Positions 37,001-49,000 of a DNA stretch of 64,000 bases are shown here, one piece after another; the first letter of the stretch is position 1; each line of letters begins with the position of its first letter. Both the position numbers and the translations under genes were made by a program. The notes beneath the pieces were generated by a model. That model saw only the letters and a list, made by a program, of their open reading frames with translations, was not told the origin of the DNA and ran no database searches. Origin of the DNA: Sipunculus nudus (Eukaryota > Annelida > Sipuncula > Golfingiida > Sipunculidae); NCBI GenBank assembly GCA_026874595.1, contig CM049308.1, forward strand, positions 22,109,867 to 22,173,866. Reading direction: 5' to 3'.

Positions 37001-40000
37001 AATCCAATAAATTTTGTTCTCAGACTTTTGAAGAAGTGCAAATTTTGGGATATTGGGGGTGGGGATGGGAGGGGAAACATATTTGGTTTTTGCCACTGCA
37101 ACTCATAGTAGTTGGTTGTTACCTTCCATTCTCCCAAATAAAAAACTGCATAAATAAACCCCAGTCCCCAGTTTTATGTGGTAGTAAAGTGTGCTTGCTT
37201 TGATGTCTTTGCAGCCATACCTATAGCAGATCCAAAGACTGAGCCCCAGATCTACTTCTTTGATGTGGTTGGTCAGGCAAATACAATCTTCCATCTGTTT
37301 GAGAAGCAGTTCAGTGATCAGCTTATTCCTCTGATCAGGTTAGTATTAGGTAGTTGTTAATTTTACTGACAGGGGTTACCCTGGTAATGCCTCATCCTGT
37401 GTATAAAATGAATAAGGTAGAAATCCTCTTACCTGATTTCTGGAGAACTCCTCCGTAACCGCTGGGCGGAATTTTACGAAACCCGGGATTATGTTCGGGT
37501 CACATGTGAACTGCTGCGCCCCGATTTTGTTTTGACCTCTGACCTTTCCTCTGCCCTCTGCGTCCGTTTGTGCGTCTGTTTCCACACATAAACCCACATA
37601 TCTCGGGAACCGTTTGACGGATCAGGAAAATTTTTTTGCACAAATGTAGCCCTTGGAGAGCTTTATAACATCAAAAAAAATGGTGGCGCCACCTGCAACC
37701 ATGTTTGCACAGTGTCCATCTGTTCGTCTGCCTTAGGTTAAAATCACTCATATCTCTGCAGTGACTTGACAAATTCATCTGAAATTTGGCATGCGTATAC
37801 ATCCTGGATGGCTTTTCTGATTTTGTGACAGGTGGCGCCACCTACATTCACGTTTACGCTGCAGACATCCAAGCTCATATCTCAGGAACCGTTTGACCGA
37901 TCAGGAAATTTTTTTTGCACAAATGTAGCCCTTGGAGAGCTTTATAACATACACAAAAAATGGTGGCGCCACCTGCAACCATGTTTGCACAGTGTCCATC
38001 TGTTCGTCTGCCTTGGGTTAAAATCACTCATATCTCTGCAGTGACTTGACTAATTCACCTGAAATTTGGCATGCGTATACATCCTGGATAGCTTTTCTGA
38101 TTTTATGACAGGTGGCGCCACCTACATTCACGTTTACGCTGCAGACATCCAAGCTCATATCTCGGGAACCGTTTGACCGATCAGGAAAATTTTTTTGCAC
38201 AAATGTAGCCCTTGGAGAGCTTTATAACATACACAAAAAATGGTGGCGCCACCTGCAACCATGTTTGCACAGTGTCCATCTGTTTGTCTGCCTTGGGTTA
38301 AAATCACTCATATCTCTGCAGTGACTTGACTAATTCACCTGAAATTCGGCATGCGTATACATCCTGGATAGCTTTTCTGATTTTATGACAGGTGGCGCCA
38401 CCTACATTCACGTTTACGCTGCAGACATCCAAGCTCAAGCTCGGGAACCGTTTGACCGATCAGGAAAATTTTTTTGCACAAATGTAGCCCTTGGAGAGCT
38501 TTATAACATACGCAAAACTGGTGGTGCCACCTGCAGCCATTTTTGCACAGCTCCTGTCTGTTTGTCTGCCATGGGATAAAATCACTCATATCTCGGCAGT
38601 GGTTTGACATATCTGGCTAAAATTTTGCAGGTTTATACATCCCCGACAGCTCTCTTGATTTTATGACTGGTGGAGCCACCTGCATTCTAGTTTATGCAGC
38701 AGACTTCCAAGCTCATATCTTGGGAACCGTTTGACGGATTGGGCCAAAGTTTTGCATGTGTATAGTTCTCACATAGCTCTTTATCATATGCAAAACTGGT
38801 GCCGTCACCTGCAACCATTTTTGCTCAGTGTCCATCTGATTGTCTGCCACGGGCTAAAATCACTCATGTACATGTAGTGGTTTGAATTATCTGCCTTAAA
38901 TTTTGCATATGTATACAACTGGGACGGCCCTCTGGATTTTGTGGTGGGGGGGGGGGGGGGGTGGCAACCTTCATACACAATTTGGCTGCAGACATCCATG
39001 CTAATATGCAACACTTCACTCTATTTCCCCTTGCCACTTAATCCATGCCTCACTTCACCCGTTCCACTCTGATTTAGGCGGATACACGTAGTCGCAACTA
39101 CCCGTATTCTAGTTTATATTTTCATTCACAATATGAAGTACAAGTATTGTCGAAAGTGATGTGTGTGCTAGATTTTTTAAAAATTGCATTTTGACTTGTT
39201 CCTCTTTGCAACATACATCACAGAAATTGCTCAAAACTTGGTGTAAATGGTTACATCTCTCGTTAAATATTCACCATTGAGAGATGGTGGGTTAGTTTTA
39301 GCACAGAAGGAGGACCAATAACAAAGTTCTGATTTACTGTATAGCATGTTACAGCGTATTTTCACATATTTCTATCCAGGAGAGTATTTAAATATGTTCA
39401 TTTTCTTCACAGCTCTTCAAATAGGTATTCAGATTGTGTGCAGAAGAAGAAAGAAATAATGGAATCCATGGAGGGTAAATTAGATACTGGATTGGACAAG
39501 TGAGGTTTTTTTCCAGCTGTTATATTCCAAACAAAAAATAAAGTATAATCTGTAATAAAAAGGGTATACATGTAAATGCTGTTGCGTGTCTCTGTCACTT
39601 TAAAATTTGCTAAATGAGAAATGGTCAAGGTCACTATGTCAGTGATGAGAGAGAAAATGTGTGGAAACAGCATGCTTCTGTAGTTTCATACCCAGTAAGA
39701 CTAAATAAAATGCCTGATACTTTATATCATTTTATAGTAAAATAAATGAGAAATTGCTCATTGTATCCCCAGACAAAGTTGGGATACTATGGTTTCATGA
39801 CGGTCCCGCCACCGCCACCAAATAAGAAGAAAAATCTTGTGAGCGGGATAACTCAAAAAATATATCACTGATCTTTTTCAAACTTTACATTTGTAAAGAT
39901 AGTTCTAGGTAAGAGGACGAAACCTATTTAAAACGGGGTCATGAACTTTGCTAGGAGGGTGACTTTGACCTTAGATAGGTCCATTTTGCTGAAAATAACA

Positions 40001-43000
40001 TAAATGCTTAAATATCTCAAGAAAGCTTGCATGGACTGGTCAAAAAATCAAGGTGACTGAAAATTGTGGATAGCCTTGTGATACTGTAGTTGCCTTCTTA
40101 TTAGGGACCCGCTTGAAAAGCGGGTGCCCTATAGTAATCGACCTGTCTGTCTGTCCGTCCGTCTGTCAGTCCATCCATCCACAAATTCTTTTCCGGATGA
40201 TAACTCTAGTTAGGATTGAAGGATTTGAGTTCAAACCTGAAATATGTATTAACCCTCAATTATGGAAGATCCCTATCAATTTTGGGGTCCAGAGGTCAAA
40301 GGTCAAAAAAGTTATTAACAGTTTGGTGTTGAATTTTAGGTCCCTCTTTCAGCAGGGCAGAAATCATAATTGTAACCATAATTGTTTGTTCCACCTTAAC
40401 AGTAGGACAGGTCCTCATGTCAACAGCAACGAGATATGATATATGGTCATAGTCCGCCATTTTTCTGTACGTTATGCGGTAAAAACCATTACTAAATACC
40501 TAGTAAGGTTGCGCTCTCTTAGCAAATATGCATGCAAAAAGACACCCATTGTTAACACAATAACTCATAAAAAGTATTTCATATAAGGTCGCCAGACTCA
40601 TGGCAGTGATGGACCTTTTGATGGGCTACATCCTGTTTGAAGATGGGTGACCTTGATGGATTTTCAAGGTCACAGACGTGATAATGCTAAAATGATGTTG
40701 ACCAAATAGCTTGCAAACAATTTGACTACCGTAAAATCTCCACTTAAAACCGCGGTTTAATCAAGAAATTCAAAATCTTGAAATCGGGTTGATTTCCTGA
40801 AAGCACTGTGCGGTTTATACTAGAAGGGTTTCCTGAATATCTTCCTGACAGACATCGTTTTCGGGCCGGCGAGTGGGCGATAATATCGCAACTTTCGAAG
40901 GCCGTTCTTAGCAGCAGTCTCGCATGCATGGCAGCCGTGTGTTAATGTGTTATTTACGATTATTTGTTATTTATAGATTAAATATTGCTGATTAGTTTTC
41001 GTGTAATATATATAACTTGTTATAAAATCTTGGTAATTGTCACCAAATAATACGTTTACAACAACCCTGCTGTAACACACAGCGGCCCACTTCGTTGGGC
41101 ATGGTCAAGCAAAATTGAAATAAAAGCCTACTTTAAACCAATTTGCGGCATTATTTAGCAATGATTATTTGTTTCAAACGTAAAATGAATAAAAGGCTGA
41201 CATCGTAAAGAGTCACACAATGGCAGACGATCGTTTTAAAATCAAGTTTGAGTGCCGCCATGTGCTGAAACGCCCTGGTATTCTGCCAAGAATATTTTGA
41301 ACGGCTGTACGCTGTGGGTGGTAAACAGAACAGCCACCTATTTCGTCCCATCGTGCCTTGCGCGAACACTGCCTTGACAAAATGGCTCCCCACACGGAAA
41401 CTTTCTTCAGGAAAAAACTTGCTTACCCGGACTGGCCACTTTAATTTTACCTTAAAATCACTCGTCTTCAAGCGTCATGTTTCCTATACGTGCGTATCTC
41501 GACAAGGTAACTTCAGTTACTTTGATATTTAGTTAAGTAGACCAGCGATGTTTTCAAACGCACCAGCAAATTGTGACATGGAGCGATGTCAACGTACGAT
41601 GTGACGATGATAATACCGAAGTAACCGGTATGAAAATGATTTGAATCTTCCGAGTAATTCCAGAAAATGGAATTTTAATCAAAAATTAAGATTTCAAAAT
41701 ATTACTTTTAGAATTAAAATATACAGTGACTTGAAATGGATCAGCAGAATATTTTTTTCCAAAATATAATGACAAATCGGTAGTAAACAAGAATACGGCA
41801 CGGAATATAAAATCTGTATAAACAGGCAGAGGTTCATCGTCCCTTACGTCTTCCCAAACTTCATGCTTGAGTGACCCTGCAAAAAAAGTGTTATGATGTG
41901 TTTAAATAATATGCCCAAGGAATTTAATGTGGACAGGAATGGCTGAGTCGCAACCTACGCCTGTTTATTTCTAGATGATAGCTTGATTGTGTCTTTTGTC
42001 AAATCATTCCGTAGCAAAAGTTGGTGCGGTTTTAAAGGGGGGTTCTTAGTATTTGAGCCTCTTGCGGTGTCTCACCTGGAATTTCGGCGAAGTCTGGGTG
42101 CGGTTTTAATCGGAAGTGCGGTTTTAAGTGGAGATTTTACGGTAACACTCACTGAACTTGCACCAGTAATGTTTGTTATGAAGGGCTACGTCAAGTTCAA
42201 AGCTGGATGACCTTGACAGAGGCAATAATTCTCAAATAATGTTAATGCAATAACTGGCAAAGAATTTGATGAACAATCAAATTCGTTTCTGCATAATAGC
42301 TCCCCTAACATATGATGGATAGGATTCAAACATAATATGTATCACCCATGGCCTAAGGGAGAAACTTATTTATATTTGGGTCAGAAGGAAAAAAAAGGTA
42401 ATGGTGGCGTCTCCTCCAGCAGGCCAGAAATGGTTGAATCTTTTTCGAGTCACTCGTGTACAGAGGCATTACATTTTCATAGCATATTTTGTACAGACAA
42501 TTTGAAGATTCCCCAAAAAAGGATACACTGGTCCAACGCACCACAGTGGCTCTCATTTAGACCAATTTTGGAAAAATCTATCTCCACTTCTTCACATGTC
42601 AAGGAATTTGGACCTATTATAGTGACCATCAACAAATTTACATTGATTTTCATATGTAGCCATTCTACACAACACAGCGCATCAGTAGACCCAAGCCCAA
42701 GAACAGCTGAATCTCAGTTCAAGAGAATGACCATTTTATCACTACTAACCAGCAGCTGACTCTCTCTGATACTACAAGGTTCATGTACAGACTCAAGCCT
42801 CACATATAATAAGGCCAATTCAACATACAAATACTGGAAAAATATGTGACACAGCCCAGCCAAGACTTCAACCAAGAATAATTGGCATGGGTAATACACA
42901 AATACAGAAACTAAAAATGCATGCAGTTCTTTTATATCATTATTTTGATAGCTTTGAACATTATCACTTTACCATATCTTTTCTTCCAGTTTATACATGT

Positions 43001-46000
43001 CAGCTGTTCTTTACAGGTTCTTTAATTTTTAATTATCACCCTATCAGCCCATGCTACCAAAGTACACCAAATTCACAGTAATTCAAGTTAAAATGACTGC
43101 ATCTTCTGCGGGGCCCTTCCTGACCTGTCAGTTTTCTAGTTTGCGGTGGTTTCAATAGTGGTATCGTTTTGCTTTGATGCAAAAACTGTGACCTTTTGCA
43201 TTTTTTCCAGCCGCCCAGCATGGCTGGAAAGTATCTATGCATGCCCTGCTGGAATATTTAAAAATATTTAAGCATGTACGTTTTTCTCGCAGTGATTCAC
43301 CTGTATTTCAACTAGTGACCCTTATTGGATTCATTTGAAGTGTATGTGTGCAAAGCTATATGACATCCAGTGGCACTTAAAATGAATATTTAATAGTAGG
43401 TACTCTTTCACATTGTGCCGTATTTAGTTATTATTAATGAATAAAATTTGCAACCTAAGTAATGAATGTAGCTGCTAGGGTAGCGCCACCTTGTATCTGT
43501 ATACAGGACTAATGCTGATGTCACAACCAAAATCCAATGACATGCCAAACTATGTTTGATAACCTTAATACTGCCCTTATCAAGACAGTTTCCCTAAACT
43601 TATAACATGGTTGTGTCGTCACAGGTTGGTTTCTCACACCTTTACTGAGATGTAACAGTGTTTTGATTGAGACTTGGCCCTGAACTAATTACAGCCAGCG
43701 TGGTCATGCAATGCTTCCTGCACGCATCAGCTCAGCCGTCCGTGGCCGTTCAAACATGCGATATTCGGACAGAGAAATAGTGCATATATAATAGATAAAA
43801 GTGAAATCAGCGGTTGATGAAATAATTAGGTCACTACATTTTTAAAGTTTGATATTTGATAAGTAAATTATACTACCGGTACTACACTACTGACAGTGTG
43901 CGAAAAAGGAACCCTGTAAAAGTTTTAAAAATAAAAAAAATGCGAAAATTCAGCCCCACCGATATAAAGGCAACCACATTATGCTGGAAACTGGTGGCGC
44001 CACCTGTTATCCTTTTCTTGTTTTTACGCCTTTTAAAACCCCCATAATTGCCACTTGACAGTACTGTGAGCATTATTAGTCAAAAACTAATGGACAGTTT
44101 TCTTTCATATTATGAACATGTAGAGAGATGGGTTATGGGATGAGGTCTATTTAAATTTTGGTCATGACCTTTACCATGAGAGTGGCCTTGACCTTTAATA
44201 TTTCCATATTTGGTGAAAATCACACACCTTTAATGATATCTCCAGTGTTGATAGCCATATGGATTTCAAACGTGACTTAAGTATGGCCCACCACTAAAGT
44301 AAGAACCCTATAGGTTCTAGGGTCATGAGGTCAAAGGTCAAGGTCACTGGACTCACATCTTTAAAGATATTGTGTATGCAAACTTTTCATCCCAGATCTT
44401 CCACCTTGAACATAAAGTTCACTTGCCAATAGTGGATGATCTATATCAATTTTGGGGTCACAAGGTCAAAGGTCAAGGCCACAGAAGCTATCTGTCAAAA
44501 AATTAGTTTTCGGATGATAATTCCAGCTTTTTTTTTAATGTATGGATTTCAAACTTGACTTATATATGTTCCATTAAAAAAGCAAGATCTCAATTGATAT
44601 TAGGGTCACGAGGTCAAAGGTCAGGGTCACAGAACACAACTTTAAAAAGATTGTTGATGCATGTTCAGCAAAACTTTTCACAGGAACAGGAACCATCTGT
44701 CCTAAAATTAGGTTCCAGGATGATAATTGCAACTTGGATTGCTATATGGATTTCAAACTTGACTTATATATGGCCCATCAATAAAACAAGACCTTTATTG
44801 ATTTTGAGGTCATGAGGTCAAAGGTCAAGGTCACAGGACACACATCTTTGAAAAGATTGTGGATGCATTTTCAGCCAAACTTTTCATTTCAGACCTTTTA
44901 TCTTGAAGATATAGTTCACCTGTCAATAGAGGAAGACCCCTATCAATATTTAGGTCACAAGGTCAAAGGTGAAGGTCACATGAGCCATCTGTCCAAAAAT
45001 TCATTTCTTGATGATTACTCCAGCTTGGAATGATATACGTGTATCAAAACTGACTTATATATGGCCCATCAAGAAAACAGGATTCCTATTGATTTTGAGG
45101 TCATAAGGTCAAAGGTCAAGGTCACATGACAAACATCTTTGAAAAGATTATGAGTGCATTTTCAGCCAAACTTTTCATCTCAGACCATTTATCTTGCACA
45201 TATAGTTCACCTGCCAATAGAGGAAGACCACTATTCATTTTTAGGTCACAAGGTCAAAGGTGAAGGTCACAGGAGCCATCTGTCCGAAAAATTCATTTCC
45301 TGATGATAACTCCAGCTTGGAATTGCTATATGGGTTTCCAACTTGACTTCTATATATCCATCCATCTTGGAAAGTTTTCTCATAAACCATACAGGTGGCG
45401 CCATAGTGCAACCTACCTACTTGTTTCTATAAAATAAATAAATGCTCTTTTCTCAAGAGAGATTCAACGTATTTGGTGGAAAATATTGTTTCTCAAGTTG
45501 ATAGATGGAAGAAACCATAGTCCCTTGCTAAGTGTCACTATATGCTGCTATAGATGGGGGCCTTTTCTTAAGGGGGGGGGGGGGGGTAATTGTCTGGGGA
45601 TACTATGGCACCTGCGTTTTACATTTGAAAAAGGTCATATGAGGTGCACATATTGTTAAAATTAAAATCTCTTAATGAGCAACCAGAACCTTTTTAGTTA
45701 TATTAGATTTGATAGAGAATATTATGACAATTCAAATATACATTTATAAAAATAAGGTTCAGTATGGAATCTTAATGATAACTTAGGAAGAGATATAAAA
45801 ATAAGATGGAAGAAAGACATTAAGATGTATCTGACCTGTTGTAATGTATAATAAATATGTCACTTTTTATGAGTTGAATGTTACAGGGTTAATAAAGGTC
45901 AATTTCATTCACAGGACTATGATTGCCATTATTGGATGGGTCAAACATATGCTACAAACAGAGCAGAAAAAATCAGACTTCAAACCCGAGTCTGATGGCA

Positions 46001-49000
46001 AACAAATGCAGATGTTCTCCCCAGTGAGTGTATTACATTTATTTTTTAAAAACATTTTACTCACCCTTAATGCTTTAACAGTTCCACAGATACATTGCAA
46101 TACAAAGTCAAGTATGTTACATTTATTTTTTTCAAAACATTTTACTCATGTGTAATGCTCTAACAATTCCACAGATACATTGCAATACAAAGTCAAGTAA
46201 GGTATTAGTTTCATCAGATGTTCCTATGTCAATCTATTGGCAATATATAACTATCCAAAAGGATCCTTCCACATTTGACAACATTCAGTAATCAAGCATG
46301 TGCACAGTGAATATCATAGCCATGAATCAGTTAGTCAACATCTGATTGGCTAACCAGTGCCTGATCAAACCAATTGAAGGGGTTGTTTTGTTATTCATAA
46401 TTCATGAAGTATGGAGGCAATGGCATTGTTACTTTATTACAGAAAAGCAGGGACCTGGAATCTGAAGTCTTATACTACTTGTATCATTATGTAACATATC
46501 CTGAATCCTATAGTGAGTGAAGTATCATGTGTTATGGACTTAAATACAACAGTATTAGGGACTTATATATATTAAACACAATATAATCTTGCATGTTACT
46601 GTATGGGGATATGGACACTTGTATGACAGTTCTGGCTGGAATAAACGAGATGTATAATAGGAATATACAGTGGAACTACTCTTAGCATAAACTGGCACCT
46701 CTATATAGTAGGCAGTTTTATACAGTCCCATTTTTCTCCATCTCATTATTGTATCTGCCAAATCAGAGTTTTGTGGACACTATATTTTTAGCCCACTGCC
46801 GCCGCTGCATAGGTCTCAAGAGAAATCATCCGTAACCACTGGATGGAATTTTATGAAACTTAGAATTACGATAGGGTCACATTGTGAACTGCTGGCCCCT
46901 CATTTTTGGTTGACCCCTTACCTTTCCTCTCTGCAGAGAGTCCATATGTGCGTCTGTTTTCACAGATAAACCCACATATCTTGGGACTCTTTTGACCAAT
47001 CCTGCTGATATTTTGCATGAGTGTAGTTCTTGGATGGCTTAATGTCATACACAAAACTGGTGACACCATCTACAACCATTTTTACAGAGCGTCCATCTGT
47101 TTGTCTGCCTTGGATTAAAATCACTCATTTCTCGGCGTTGGTTTGACTTATCTGCCTGAAATTTTGCATGTGTATACATCTCTGATAGATTTCTTGTTTA
47201 TATGACAGGTGGCACCACCTACAATCACATTTACGCTGTAGACATCCATGCCAATATCTTAGGACTGGTTTGAAATATCGACCTGAAAATTTGCATGTAT
47301 ATAGATCTTACATAGCTGTTTATCATACACAATACTGGTTGCGCCTCCTGCAACTATTTTTGCATGTTGTCCATCTGTTTGTCTGCCTAGTGTATATATC
47401 ACTCATATCTCAGCAGTGGTTTGACTTATTCACCTGAAATTATGCATGTTTATACATCTTGGATAGATTTTTCATTGTGTTGGCACCGCCTATTAACACA
47501 TTTAAACGGCAGACATCCATGCTAATTTCTCAGAACTGGTTTGACATATCAGCCTTAAATTTTGGATGATTATATATATTACATAACTCTACAGCTAATA
47601 AAAATTTGGTGGCCCAATCTATGACCATTTTTGCGTAGTGTCCATTTGCCTAGTGAAAAAATTACTCCTCTCAGCAGTGGTTTGACTTGTTCACCTGAAA
47701 TTTTGCATGTGTATACATCTTGGATAGCTTTCTCATTCAAATGACAGGTGGTGCCATGTGCAATCATGTTTAAGTGGCGGACATCCATGCTAATATGCAA
47801 CACATCTCACTCTATTTCCCCTTACCACTCAATTAATGCCTCATTTCACCTGGACCACTCTGATTTTGGCAAATACAAGTAGTTGCTTGTCGGCTACCTG
47901 TATTCTAGTTGATTTTGTGTTCATCAGAGCCATGTAGTAGGCACTTCTGTTTAGTGGGCAGTTTGGCATAATTCAAAGTGTTCCCACATTATCAAGATTT
48001 CAGTGTACTATAAATTATAATAAAACACTTGTCAATAAACCAAACAGAACATTTTTGTGAATGACTGAGAGATCTGATTTTTACAGACCTTACAGTTATT
48101 GATTATAATTAGTATAGCGGAAGGATGAATTAATTTTGATGATTTCTGTATGTTAATTTCAGGTATGTGGAAAAGTGGTGCAGTTCATTACTGAAGAAGT
48201 GGACACAATTAGATTTGGTCTAGATGGGAAGAATGTAGATGCAGTGCTTTCAGAGCTGGGCATAAGATTCCATCGGGCTATATATGATCACCTACAACAA
48301 TTCCAGTACTCAACTATGGGTAAGATTTTTGCTTAATTTTTTGGTGATACTAGTTCCTAGCAAACAAATCATGATAATCAGTTTCATGTATCTGCATTTA
48401 ACCATAACAGTTTTAGATATGTAAGAGCCCTTCAAGGTAATTTTGTCATTTTGTACCTGTGAATATAAATTTACAGAATATATTTCATTTACTCAGAATG
48501 CTTGAAAATGTTTGTGTTATGAGCAGTGTATAGTACAAGCAAATAGCTAAAGGAGAACATTCTTAAAGTAACCCCAAAAAAACATTATACTAATGGTACA
48601 CAAATAATAAATGTTCCAATTTGTGATCACATTTCAAGCCATTAATTCTCTGTGTAACAAAATACACCCTTCTTGTTTCAAGACTTACCCTAAGTTATAC
48701 ATCTGCTTTTCCACTGTAACAATGTCTTTTTCATTTATTTTTAGGTGGTATGCTGGCTATTTGTGATGTAAATGAATACAGAAAGTGTGTGAAGGAATTT
48801 GGGATTCCTTTGGTCATGCAGTTGTTTGAGACGCTACATGCCCTCTGTAACCTGCTGGTGGTAGTCCCAGAGAACCTGAAACAAGTTTGCACAGGAGAGC
48901 GTCTAGTAAGTATGGCTTAAATCCTAAATGTATATTTCAGATGTATGATAAATTTAATTAAATAGAAGGTATAAAATTATAAACTGATGCCAAAAATGTA

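Larger units (their letters stand above)
39764..45602. mobile_element. Possible composite element bounded by TATCCCCAGACA inverted repeats
   Basis: TATCCCCAGACA at 39764-39775 is matched by its inverse TGTCTGGGGATA at 45591-45602. GGGATACTATGG also follows both ends in the same direction. The interval contains a nested 1.41-kb inverted-repeat element and the nuclear-receptor-motif repeat array. A second dispersed-repeat head, with the hairpin GGGACCCGCTTGAAAAGCGGG then GTCTGTCTGTCCGTCC, lies near 40105-40165. It could be one element with insertions or two separate repeats of the same family. No protein is encoded. Confidence 0.4.

Noticed and set aside
37832-38324. Two nearly identical 70-codon ORFs starting MAPPTFTFTLQ
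   Set aside because: They are exactly 280 bp apart and reflect the tandem core of the Helitron-like element, not duplicated genes.
41151-41471. 106-codon minus-strand ORF inside the 1.41-kb inverted-repeat element
   Set aside because: No transposase motif such as a DDE triad or helix-turn-helix can be seen; too short to call a gene.
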